From Limnoperna fortunei (lineage: Eukaryota > Mollusca > Bivalvia > Mytilida > Modiolidae), in NCBI GenBank assembly GCA_944474755.1, contig OX104122.1:5419223-5483222 (forward strand): a DNA stretch of 64,000 nt. Direction: 5' to 3'. This document shows, piece after piece, positions 54,370-64,000 of the stretch. Position 1 is the stretch's first letter. Each line of letters starts with the position of its first letter. Under the pieces are notes generated by a model. That model did not search any database. It was not told the origin of the DNA and worked only from the letters and a program-made list of their open reading frames with translations. The translations under genes and the position numbers were made by a program.

Positions 54370-57300
54370 GATGTCGACAATTGCAGTTGGTAGTTGCCTA
54401 CATTAATCGACAAGTATACTAGTTACCAACACGATGTCGACAAGTGTACTAGTTACCTACACGATGTCGACAAGTGTACTAGTTACCTACACGATGTCGA
54501 CAAGTATACTAGTTACCTACATGATGTCGACAAGTGTACTAGTTACCTACACGATGTCGACAAGTGTACTAGTTACCTACACGATGTCGACAAGTATACT
54601 AGTTACCTACACGATGTCGACAAGTGTACTAGTTACCTACACGATGTCGACAAGTGTACTAGTTACATACACGATGTCGACAAGTATACTAGTTACCTAC
54701 ACGATGTCGACAAGTATACTAGTTACCTACACGAGGTCGACAAGTATACTAGTTACCTACACGATGTCGATAAGTGTACTAGTTACCTACACGAGGTCGA
54801 CAAGTGTACTAGTTACCTACACGATGTCGACAAGTATAATAGTTACCTACACGATGTCGACAAGTGTACTAGTTACCTACCACATGTCGACAAGTGTACT
54901 AGTTACCTACACGATGTCGAAAAGTGTACTAGTTACCTACACGATGTCGACAAGTGTACTAGTTACCTACACGATGTCGAAAAGTGTACTAGTTACCTAC
55001 TACATGTCGACAATTGTTCTAGTTACCTACACTATGTCGACAATTGTTCTAGTTACCTACACGATGTCGAAAAGTGTACTAGTTACCTACTACATGTCGA
55101 CAATTGTTCTAGTTACCTACACGATGTCGACAAGTGTACTAGTTACCTACTACATGTCGACAATTGTTCTAGTTACCTACCACATGTCGACATGTGTACT
55201 AGTTACCTACACGATGTCGAAAAGTGTACTAGTTACCTACACGATGTCGAAAAGTGTACTAGTTACCTACACGATGTCGACAAGTGTACTAGTTACGTAA
55301 ACGATGTCGAAAAGTGTACTAGTTACCTACTACATGTCGACAATTGTTCTAGTTACCTACACTATGTCGACAAGTGTTCTAGCCACCTACACGATGTCGA
55401 CAAGTGTTCTAGCTGCCTACACTATGTCGACAAGGGTTCTAGTTACGTACACTATGTCAACAAGTGTACTAGTTTCCTACTACATGTCGACAAGTGTACT
55501 AGTTACCTACACGTTGTCGAAAAGTGTACTAGTTACCTACACGATGTCGACAAGTGTAATAGTTACCTACACGATGTCGACAAGTGTAATAGTTACCTAC
55601 CACATGTCGACAAGTGTACTAGTTACCTACACGACAAGTGTACTAGTTACCTACTCGATGTCGACAAGTGTACTAGTTACCTACACGATATCGAAAAGTG
55701 TACTAGTTACCTACTACATGTCGACAATTGTTCTAGTTATCTACACTATGTCGACAAGAGTTCTAGCTACCTACACGATGTCGACAAGTGTACTAGTTAC
55801 CTACCTGATGTCGACAAGTGTTCTAGCTACCTACACGATGTCGACAAGTGTTCTAGCTACCTACACTATGTCAACAAGAGTACTAGTTTCCTACTACATA
55901 TCGACAAGTGTACTAGTTACCTACCCGATTTCGACAAGCGTACTTGTTACCTACTACATGTCGACCAGTGTAATAGTTACCTACACGATGTCGACAAGTG
56001 TACTAGTTACCTACCCCGATTTCGACAATCGTACTTGTTACCTACTACATGTCGACCAGTGTAATAGTTACCTACACGAGGTCGACAAGTGTACTAGTTA
56101 CCTACACGATGTCGACAAGTGGTCTAGTTACCTACAAGATGTCGACAAGTGTACTAGTTACCTACTACATGTCGACAAGTGTACTAGTTACCTACCTGAT
56201 GTCGACAAGTGTACTAGTTAAATCCACGATGTCGACAAGTGTACTAGTTACCTACACTATGTCGACAAGTGTACTAGTTACCTACTACATGTCGACCAGT
56301 TTAACAGATACCTACACGATGTCGACAAGTGTACTAGTTACCTACACGATGTCGACAAGTGGTCTAGTTACCTACACGATGTCGACAAGTGTACTAGTTA
56401 CCTACACGATTTCGACAAGTGTGCTAGTTACCTACTACATGTCGACAAGTGTACTAGTTACCTACCTGATGTCGACAAGTGTACTAGTTACCTACACGAT
56501 GTCGACAAGTGGTCTAGTTACCTACACGATGTCGACAAGTGTAATAGTTACCTACTACATGTCGACAAGTGTACTAGTTACCTTCTACATGTCGACAAGT
56601 GTACTAGTTAAATCCACGATGTCGACAAGTGTACTAGTTACCTCCATGATGTCGACAAGTGTACTAGTTACCTCCATGATGTCCACAAGTGTACTAGTTA
56701 CCTACACGATGTCGACAAGTATACTAGTTACCTACACGATGTCGATAAGTGTACTAGTTACCTACACGAGGTCGACAAGTGAACTAGTTACCTACACGAT
56801 GTCGACAAGTATAATAGTTACCTACACGATGTCGACAAGTGTACTAGTTACCTACCACATGTCGACAAGTGTACTAGTTACCTACACGATGTCGAAAAGT
56901 GTACTAGTTACCTACACGATGTCGACAAGTGTACTAGTTACCTACACGATGTCGAAAAGTGTACTAGTTACCTACTACATGTCGACAATTGTTCTAGTTA
57001 CCTACACTATGTCGACAATTGTTCTAGTTACCTACACGATGTCGAAAAGTGTACTAGTTGCCTACTACATGTCGACAATTGTTCTAGTTACCTACACGAT
57101 GTCGACAAGTGTACTAGTTACCTACTACATGTCGACAATTGTTCTAGTTACCTACCACATGTCGACAAGTGTACTAGTTACCTACACGATGTCGACAAGT
57201 GTACTAGTTACCTACCACATGTCGACAAGTGTACTAGTTACCTACACGATGTCGAAAAGTGTACTAGTTACCTACACGATGTCGACAAGTGTACTAGTTA

Positions 57301-59084
57301 CCTACACGATGTCGAAAAGTGTACTAGTTACCTACTACATGTCGACAATTGTTCTAGTTACCTACACTATGTCGACAATTGTTCTAGTTACCTACACGAT
57401 GTCGAAAAGTGTACTAGTTGCCTACTACATGTCGACAATTGTTCTAGTTACCTACACGATGTCGACAAGTGTACTAGTTACCTACTACATGTCGACAATT
57501 GTTCTAGTTACCTACCACATGTCGACAAGTGTACTAGTTACCTACACGATGTCGAAAAGTGTACTAGTTACCTACACGATGTCGAAAAGTGTACTAGTTA
57601 CCTACACGATGTCGACAAGTGTACTAGTTACCTACACGATGTCGAAAAGTGTACTAGTTACCTACTACATGTCGACAATTGTTCTAGTTACCTACACTAT
57701 GTCGACAAGTGTTCTAGCCACCTACACGATGTCGACAAGTGTTCTAGCTGCCTACACTATGTCGACAAGCGTTCTAGTTACGTACACTATGTCAACAAGT
57801 GTACTAGTTTCCTACTACATGTCGACAAGTGTACTAGTTACCTACACGTTGTGGAAAAGTGTACTAGTTACCTACACGATGTCGACAAGTGTAATAGTTA
57901 CCTACACGATGTCGACAAGTGTAATAGTTACATACCACATGTCGACAAGTGTACTAGTTACCTACACGATGTCGACAAGTGTACTAGTTACCTACTCGAT
58001 GTCGACAAGTGTACTAGTTACCTACACGATGTCGAAAAGTGTACTAGTTACCTACTACATGTCGACAATTGTTCTAGTTATCTACACTATGTCGACAAGA
58101 GTTCTAGCTACCTACACGATGTCGACAAGTGTACTAGTTACCTACCTGATGTCGACAAGTGTTCTAGCTACCTACACGATGTCGACAAGTGTTCTAGCTA
58201 CCTACACTATGTCAACAAGTGTACTAGTTTCCTACTACATATCGACAAGTGTACTAGTTACCTACCCGATTTCGACAAGTGTACTAGTTACCTACTACAT
58301 GTCGACAAGTGTACTAGTTACCTACCTGATGTCGACAAGTGTACTAGTTAAATCCACGATGTCGACAAGTGTACTAGTTACCTACACTATGTCGACAAGT
58401 GTACTAGTTACCTACTACATGTCGACCAGTGTAACAGATACCTACACGATGTCGACAAGTGTACTAGTTACCTACACGATGTCGACAAGTGGTCTAGTTA
58501 CCTACACGATGTCGACAAGTGTACTAGTTACCTACACGATGTCGACAAGTGTGCTAGTTACCTACTACATGTCGACAAGTGTACTAGTTACCTACCTGAT
58601 GTCGACAAGTGTACTAGTTACCTACACGATGTTGACAAGTGGTCTAGTTACCTACACGATGTCGACAAGTGTAATAGTTACCTACTACATGTCGACAAGT
58701 GTACTAGTTACCTTCTACATGTCGACAAGTGTACTAGTTAAATCCACGATGTCGACAAGTGTACTAGTTACCTCCATGATGTCCACAAGTGTACTAGTTA
58801 CCTACACGATGTCGACAAGTGTTCTAGCGACCTACATTATGTCGACAAGTGTTCTAGCTACCTACACGATGTCGACAAGTGTACTAGTTTCCTACTATAT
58901 GTCGACAAGTGTACTAGTTACCTACACGTTGTCGAAAAGTGTACTAGTTACCTACACGATGTCGACAAGTATTAAAGTTACCTACACTATGTCCACAAGG
59001 GCAATAGTTGCCTACCTGATGTCGACCAGTGTTTTAGTTTTCTACCTGATGTCGACCAGTTTATAATTTATCTACCTGATGTTA
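54370..59084. repeat. 30-bp satellite array (about 157 units), open in two frames
   Basis: The unit reads GATGTCGACAAGTGTACTAG then TTACCTACAC, with a SalI-like GTCGAC and an SpeI-like ACTAGT in most units. As 30 is a multiple of three, frame A reads the decapeptide MSTSVLVTYT (one stretch of 1005 codons at 56049-59066) and frame B reads DVDKCTSYLH (556 codons at 54394-56064). Frame C has a TAG in every unit. Substitutions between units fall at all codon positions in frame A and mostly change the amino acid (T/Y/H/L at position 10, S/K at 3, V/I at 5), and both frames are equally open. This argues for a satellite rather than a gene. Indels are few: a 6-bp loss near 55634 and a 1-bp gain near 56014. 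The edges decay. Confidence 0.93.
56221..58740. repeat. Higher-order repeat in the 30-bp array (71-unit, 2130-bp offset)
   Basis: The rare variant TTAAATCCACG occurs at about 56221, 56611, 58351 and 58741. The 390-bp pair (13 units) therefore recurs after exactly 2130 bp (71 units). An earlier copy is offset by 66 units: TATAATAGTTACC near 54835 and 56810, 1975 bp after correcting for the 6-bp loss and 1-bp gain between them. Confidence 0.85.
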
Positions 59085-59087
59085 ACC

Positions 59088-59262
59088 AGGCGGGAGAGCG
59101 GAGGAATATAAAAAACATAGTACCCCAGAAACCCATCTAGGCTTTAAAATGTACCTAGGCGGGAGAGCGTAGGTATACACAAACATAGTACCTAAAAAAC
59201 CTATCAATGCCTTTAAATGTACCTAGGCGGGAGAGCGTAGGAATATACAACATAGTACCGAA
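59088..59262. repeat. 68-69-bp tandem repeat, about 2.5 copies
   Basis: AGGCGGGAGAGCG occurs at 59088, 59157 and 59225, each followed by variants of AGGAATATA and ACATAGTACC. It directly abuts the decayed end of the 30-bp array. Confidence 0.88.
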
Positions 59263-59266
59263 TTTG

Positions 59267-59372
59267 TCTGTCAACACTGAGGTTGCCTTAGGGCGGGAAG
59301 GGTGGCTCTCGACTCCAACCTCAATGACAGGGATTGCCAGTTTTCCTGCCAGTTTTCACCTCCCTTAATATT
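59267..59372 (+). mobile_element. Decayed tRNA-derived SINE fragment
   Basis: GTCAACACTGAGGTT, CTCGACTCCAACCTCAATGA and GGATTGCCAGTTTTCCTGCC occur in the same order as in the SINE at 42803, where only the first and last are clear. The B-box region is lost, replaced by GCCTTAGGGCGGG. Known bivalve SINEs, from memory, carry the CTCGACTCCAACCT segment at this place. Confidence 0.6.
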
Positions 59373-59547
59373 TATTACAAATTGTTGAAAATGACATAAG
59401 ACACTATTAAAAAAACCAACAATCCCCTGAAACAAATTATTGATCCGTGGCTGTTTGTCAAAAGAACCTACAACTGTTGAAGGTTTCCTAGTGCTCAACG
59501 CACAGAACTGCCCAGCACGTCCGCAATTAGATGATAAGGAAAACTAT

Positions 59548-59700
59548 CTCTTTGGAAGGGGTGTCAGGTCATACTACGAAGAGCCTGGCCGCGGACCATA
59601 GTGAGTGACATATTTAGAGATTGTCGCAATGACAATAAGCTCGTTGTAGCCGATACAAAGGCCAAATTCTCCGCCCCTATTTATTACTGCAAGCGTTTCC
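59548..59700 (+). mobile_element. Second copy of the dispersed repeat seen at 48808
   Basis: CTCTTTGG, TCAGGTCATACTACG, GCCGCGGACCATAGTGAGTG, GCTCGTTGTAGCCG and CAAATTCTCC align in order with the copy at 48808-49000. The tail and the (AATC)n run are missing here. A weaker third match (GTAGCTGCTACAACCGGCAAAATTC) lies near 60054. Confidence 0.6.
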
Positions 59701-59845
59701 AGTGGCAGTCTTTTTTTCATTGCGTTCTCTACGCCTATCCTTTTACCGGTATATTATTTTCTTTCGATTTTTGTTATTTTTATGCTCAATTTTGTAGATG
59801 ATTAGTTTGACTTACCGATAAATAAAGGCTAGTTATTGGTTATAT

Positions 59846-59896
59846 GGGGTTAAACGCCTTTCTCAGCAATTTTCACACTATATTGTGGCACAGTAG
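59846..59896 (-). mobile_element. SINE-type tail domain, reverse orientation
   Basis: On the minus strand the stretch reads GCCACAATATAGTGTGAAAA, then TTGCTGAGAAAGGCGTTTAACCCC, the same tail motif as at 49068 and 62104 (GAATATTGCTGAAA ... GGCGTTAAAC). No simple-repeat tail is attached. Confidence 0.55.
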
Positions 59897-61214
59897 TCTC
59901 GAAATCACATCCCCGTTTTTCAATGTAATAAGGTGACACTTTTAGAACTACATACCCAGCGAACAAGTAGGAGTTTTGGAGACTGCTACGCTGTTTAAGG
60001 GTTAAACCTCAGCCGTGACCCCATTAGTATATATTTCGATAGTTAGAAGCCGTGTAGCTGCTACAACCGGCAAAATTCGCAGACATCAGTACCCGACTGG
60101 CAATAGGCTTCCATTGATTGCCCAAATTTCCTCCACATTTGTTCATTCTATTGATTCCAATTTATTTGATTTCTTCTGGCCTCGAATTTAACTGACATAA
60201 TGATGTCTAGACGGTAATCAACTAATCATTTCAAGACAACATTTTTAGACAAAATATCTGAGAAAAATAGAACAAATTATTATTTACCTACTCTTTAAAC
60301 GTTGTCACATTTAGACATTTTAAATATCCCTCACATTCTTACATGTACAGTATATTATCCATGTCCATTTAGAAGTTGAATGTTTTCCTCCTGAAATCAG
60401 TAGTTTTAACATGGTGCATAATTAACTGTTCACTAAATTTTACTCAAGTCTTGAATGTGATGATGTGTTGAAGATTACATGCAGGTGTGTAATACATGTA
60501 AATGTCAATCTAAATATGTTGTAAAATTTAAATCACATATAATCCAATTAAATGAACAAATTCTCTACATCAATTTTGGTTGGAATATTTACAAATTGAC
60601 ATTCACTGACTTCTATTGTCACTGACAGATCTGTCCCCTATTAAAACAATCTCGATTTGGGTTACTTCACCCACCTCTTTCTCTATCTTTCTCAGTCCTG
60701 TTTCAGTTCTAAGAAGTACGTCCGGATTACAGAAAATTTTATTTGTCTATTAATTTGTAATTATAATTGAATCATTTACTACTGCTTTCACATACTGCAC
60801 AGAACTCCAGTCATATATCTGGCAAATGCGAACAACGTTCGTTTGCAAATTTTTACATGCCATTGCAGTCGTCCTCATTTCATTTGAAAAACAAATGGCT
60901 CCTGCTTTCATCGCTCATACAGCTTCTTTTTAAGGTCCGGATGGAATCTGCCCAACATTTCGTTAAAAAACCATCGATACAGGGCGCAGACATTATTTGT
61001 TTACATGTAAACATTAGGCGAAGGTTACGATAAATTTCATTGGCTGATTTTAACTCCGGTCACCGCCAGATGGCGACACTCAGACCCGAAAAATATATAT
61101 GTAAGTTGTCAGGGGTGATGATGGAGCGAACGCGGAATCAGAACACCTGACTTGGGAGGCTGTTTCCACGTGCATCTTCAAAGTAGAAAAAGGAAATTTC
61201 TTCAATAAAGATCG
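59897..61214. other. Mostly single-copy DNA, no supported gene
   Basis: An 88-codon frame (60767-61033, plus) matches nothing I know and has no clear signal peptide. Around 61036-61076 an inverted CCAAT word (ATTGGCT) and CCGCCAGATGGCGA, a near match to the CTCF core, occur close together. They could be regulatory but no transcript is evident. Confidence 0.35.
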
Positions 61215-61279
61215 TTTCCTGTTATTTTCGCAATGTCCGAAGCTATTAAAGCTTCGGACATTGCGAAAATAACAGGAAA
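61215..61279. repeat. Perfect 29-bp inverted repeat with 7-base loop
   Basis: The arm at 61215-61243 (TTTCCTGTTATTTTCGCAAT...) is the exact reverse complement of 61251-61279; the loop is TATTAAA. It would form a very stable hairpin in DNA or RNA. It may be a minimal foldback element. No clear direct repeats flank it. Confidence 0.95.
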
Positions 61280-61337
61280 GAAGATGAATATTATGTTAGA
61301 ATTTTGTATAAATAGACCGAAGTTAGAATTTTTTATT

Positions 61338-61445
61338 TGCTACATTACGAGCAATAGGACTAAATTCTGCCGTTAATCCGACAAATCACAAAATTAACTT
61401 CGGATTATAACGGCAGTAAAATTCGGCCTAGTAATACACGTAGCA
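61338..61445. repeat. Imperfect inverted repeat, about 44-bp arms
   Basis: The left arm (61338-61381: TGCTAC, ATTAC, CTGCCGTTA, ATCCGA) pairs with the right arm (61400-61445: TCGGATTA, AACGGCAG, GTAATA, GTAGCA), with small bulges and an 18-base spacer. It lies 59 bp after the perfect hairpin. Confidence 0.75.
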
Positions 61446-61509
61446 GTAAGTGATCCATATCTCTGCCCCGGGCCGATATCTGCCCTGTGTTGAGGACGTC
61501 TTACGTAAA

Positions 61510-61815
61510 ATGACTAGATCGTAGAGAGTTGTCGTATCTAAAAATATGTTTTTGGTTTGACAAAACGCCCGTCTGGCTTGTAGATTCTATAACATTGATA
61601 TCTTTGATGACATTTCATTTGTAACCACTGGGTCGATGTCTCTGCTGGTGGACTGTTAGTGCTCGAGGGTATCACCAGCCCGATAGTAACACTTCGGTGC
61701 AGAATACCATTGATTTTTCTTAATGTACTGTCCTGAAACTTAGAAAGTGATTTTATTCCTAAGGTTTTTTTTGTTCTAAATGAGTAGATGACCGTAGCCT
61801 AATTTGGCTCAAAAT
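61510..61815 (+). mobile_element. Degraded retrozyme-like repeat (hammerhead-associated family)
   Basis: GACAAAACGCCCGTCTGGC, then CCACTGGGTCGATGTCTCTG, CTGGTGGACT, GAGGGTATCACCAGCCC and AACACTTCGGTG match, as I remember it, a repeat very common in mussel genomes. Its intact copies carry a hammerhead ribozyme core (CUGAUGA ... GAAAC) just before CGCGCGTCTGGCG. Here the CUGAUGA word is not recognisable and GACGAAACG reads GACAAAACG, so self-cleavage would be lost. Downstream CTAAGG and CCGTAGCCTAATTTGGC fit the same family. No database check was possible. Confidence 0.6.
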
Positions 61816-62008
61816 TTAGAAATTTTGATGATAAAACCTCTACAACATCTTAATTAGGACATTGACACTGCTTACGTGAAAAAAAATTCTGCTGCTAAGC
61901 GAGATACGTACACAGAACCTCAAATATAAACATTATATAATGTTATTAAATAAAAAAGTTAATATATTATTTTACTTTCTGTTAAATCACGTGTAAATAT
62001 GTGATTAA

Positions 62009-62226
62009 TAGATTATTACATGTCGAATTCCATATATGTCCTGATATCTTCCCTCGACCTATATCGTGCCCTTGGCATGCGCCTCGGGGGTAGATATAGG
62101 AGTTGCCTGAATATAGCTGAAACACTGCTGCTCGGGCGTTAAACACCATTAATCAATCAATCAATCAGATATAGGAGTCTCGGGAAGATATCAGGTCAGG
62201 TATGGAATTCTACATGTAATAATCTA
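62009..62226. mobile_element. Foldback element interrupted by a SINE tail
   Basis: The arm at 62009-62065 (TAGATTATTACATGTCGAAT...) pairs with 62168-62226 over about 57 bases with several mismatches. Without the inserted piece the spacer is only about 38 bases. The ends share the core TAGATTATTACATGT. It is probably a non-autonomous inverted-repeat element; its class is unknown. Confidence 0.75.
62104..62166 (+). mobile_element. 5'-truncated SINE/LINE tail with 12-bp target-site duplication
   Basis: A 63-bp insert reads TGCCTGAATATAGCTGAAAC, CACTGCTGCTCGGGCG, then TTAAACACC and an (AATC)n tail. It is flanked by the perfect 12-bp direct repeat AGATATAGGAGT at 62092-62103 and 62167-62178. This is a clean target-primed insertion signature and shows the tail is itself a mobile unit in this genome. 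Confidence 0.85.
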
Positions 62227-62309
62227 TACTTATTTGATTGAAATACACACGGGAATAAAAGTAAGCTTACACACGCACAATGGCACAAAGCTGCTCGTTG
62301 TCTATATAT

Positions 62310-64000
62310 ATCTACAGGTACACACAGTTACACAGCTTATCTGTCTTGATATCTACAGGTACACACAGTAACAGTTCACATTGTTTATCTGTCTTTATAT
62401 CTACAGGTACACACAGTAACAGTTCACACGGCTTATCTGTCTTTATATCTACAGGTACACACAGTAACAGTTCACACAGCTTATCTGTCTTTATATCTAC
62501 AGGTACACACAGTAACAGTTCACACGGCTTATCTGTCTATATATCTACAGGTACACACAGTAACAGTTCACACGGCTTATCTGTCTTTATATCTACAGGT
62601 ACACACAGTAACAGTTCACACGGCTTATCTGTCTATATATCTACAGGTACACACAGTAACAGTTCACACGGCTTATCTGTCTTTATATCTACAAGTACAC
62701 ACAGTAACAGTTCACACAGCTTATCTGTCTTTATATCTACAGGTACACACAGTTACAGTTCACACGGCTTATCTGTCTTTTTATCTACAGATACACACAG
62801 TAACAGTTCACATTGTTTATCTGTCTTTATATCTACAGGTACACACAGTAACAGTTCACACGGCCTATCTGTCTTTATATCTACAGGTACACACAGTAAC
62901 AGTTCATACAGCTTATCTGTCTTTATATCTACAGGTACACACAGTAACAGTTAACACGTCTATCTGTCTATATCTACAGGTACACACAGTAACAGTTCAC
63001 ACAGCTTATCTGTCTTTATATCTACAGGTACACACAGTAACAGTTAACACGTCTATCTGTCTATATTTACAGGTACACACAGTAACAGTTCACGCAGCTT
63101 ATCTGTCTTTATATCTACAGGTACACACAGTAACAGTTAACACGTCTATCTGTCTATATCTACAGGTACACACAGTAACAGTTCACACCGCTTATCTGTC
63201 TTTTTATCTACAGGTACACACAGTAACAGTACATATTGTTTATCTGTCTTTATATCTACAGGTACACACAGTTACAGTTCACACAGCTTATCTCTCTTTA
63301 TATCTACAGGTACACACAGTAACAGATCACACGGCATATCTGTCTTTATATCTACAGGTACACACAGTAACAGTTCACATTGTTTATCTGTCTTTATATC
63401 TACAGGTACACACAGTAACAGTTCACACCGCTTATCTGTCTTTTTATCTACAGGTACACACAGTAACAGTACATATTGTTTATCTGTCTTTATATCTACA
63501 GGTACACACAGTAACAGTTCACACAGCTTATCTCTCTTTATATCTACAGGTACACACAGTAACAGTTCACACGGCCAATCTGTCGTTATATCTACAGGTA
63601 CACACAGTAACAGTTCACACGGCTTATCTGTCTTTACATCTACATGTACACACAGTAACAGTTCACACGGCTTATCTGTCTTTATATCTACAGGTACACA
63701 CAGTAACAGTTCACACGGCCTATCTGTCTTTATATCTACAGGTACACACAGTAACAGTTCACACGGCTTATCTGTCTTTATATCTACATGTACACACAGT
63801 AACAGTTTACATGGCTTATCTGTCTTTATATCTACAGGTACACACAGTAACAGTTCACATTGTTTATCTGTCTTTATATCTACAGGTACACACAGTAACA
63901 GTTCACACGGCTTATCTGTCTTTATATCTACAGGTACACACAGTAACAGTTCACACGGCTTATCTGTCTTTATATCTACAGGTACACCCAGTAACAGTTC
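62310..64000. repeat. 48-bp satellite array (about 35 units), runs off the window
   Basis: The unit reads TATCTACAGGTACACACAG, TAACAGTTCACACGGC and TTATCTGTCTTTA. Since 48 is a multiple of three it reads as a 16-residue repeat containing STGTHSNSS, open for 224 codons (62280-62954) until a unit with GTTAAC gives a stop. Some units are 45 bp (TTAACACGTCTATC variants near 62951, 63044 and 63137), forming a 93-bp dimer. The pair CACACCGCTT plus TACATATTG recurs 240 bp apart (63184 and 63424). Chance coding through period is the likelier reading. Confidence 0.95.

Noticed and set aside
56049..59066. A 1005-residue repeat-protein gene
   Set aside because: Two frames are open through the period alone, changes between units hit all codon positions, and no promoter, signal peptide or non-repeat domain is present.
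60767..61033. An 88-codon open frame next to CCAAT and CTCF-like words
   Set aside because: The motifs lie downstream of the frame, so they do not support it as a gene; no homology recognised.
62280..62954. A 224-residue serine-rich repeat protein
   Set aside because: The frame ends where a 45-bp unit variant brings TAA and the rest of the array is not open, so there is no sign of selection on coding.

Overview
The window looks like non-coding, repeat-dominated DNA from an animal nuclear genome, most likely a bivalve mollusc. No intact cellular gene was found. The bivalve call rests on repeats I recognise from memory: tRNA-derived SINEs with the 'GGATTGCCAGTTTTC' body, SINE-type tails ending in 'GGCGTTAAAC' plus (AATC)n, and a degraded piece of a repeat common in mussel-type genomes that carries a hammerhead ribozyme when intact. 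The species cannot be fixed from the sequence alone.

Layout. Positions 1-38022 are one uninterrupted tandem array of a 73-bp, roughly 71% AT monomer (about 520 copies), already in phase at the left edge of the window. It is organised at several larger scales: blocks of 8, 10, 22, 29, 31, 52 and 59 monomers are copied, which I followed through shared point changes and indels. Positions 38023-44160 are mostly single-copy AT-rich DNA with a small foldback element bounded by a 10-bp direct repeat, a 28-bp minisatellite, a dead LINE fragment, a 39-bp degenerate repeat, a SINE and a possible terminal-inverted-repeat element. Positions 44161-48650 hold a nearly complete LINE on the minus strand: the C-terminal end of ORF1, then an endonuclease/reverse-transcriptase ORF2 broken by four frame changes. 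A dispersed repeat with an (AATC)n tail follows.

From 49.7 kb onward five more unrelated tandem arrays follow closely: 21 bp (15 units), 32 bp (about 35 units, split by a LINE 3' end), 28 bp (about 73 units, each with a telomere-like TTAGGGTTA), 30 bp (about 157 units, open in two reading frames) and 48 bp (about 35 units, running off the right edge). Between 59.1 and 62.3 kb lie SINE fragments, three inverted repeats (one perfect 29-bp stem, one split by a SINE tail with a 12-bp target-site duplication) and the retrozyme-like fragment.

Function. Nothing here forms a cellular pathway. The only proteins I can name are LINE proteins, which would act together in copying LINE RNA back into DNA, and the copies here are broken. 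About three quarters of the window is tandem repeat, which suggests a heterochromatic, centromere-near or subtelomeric setting; that is inference.
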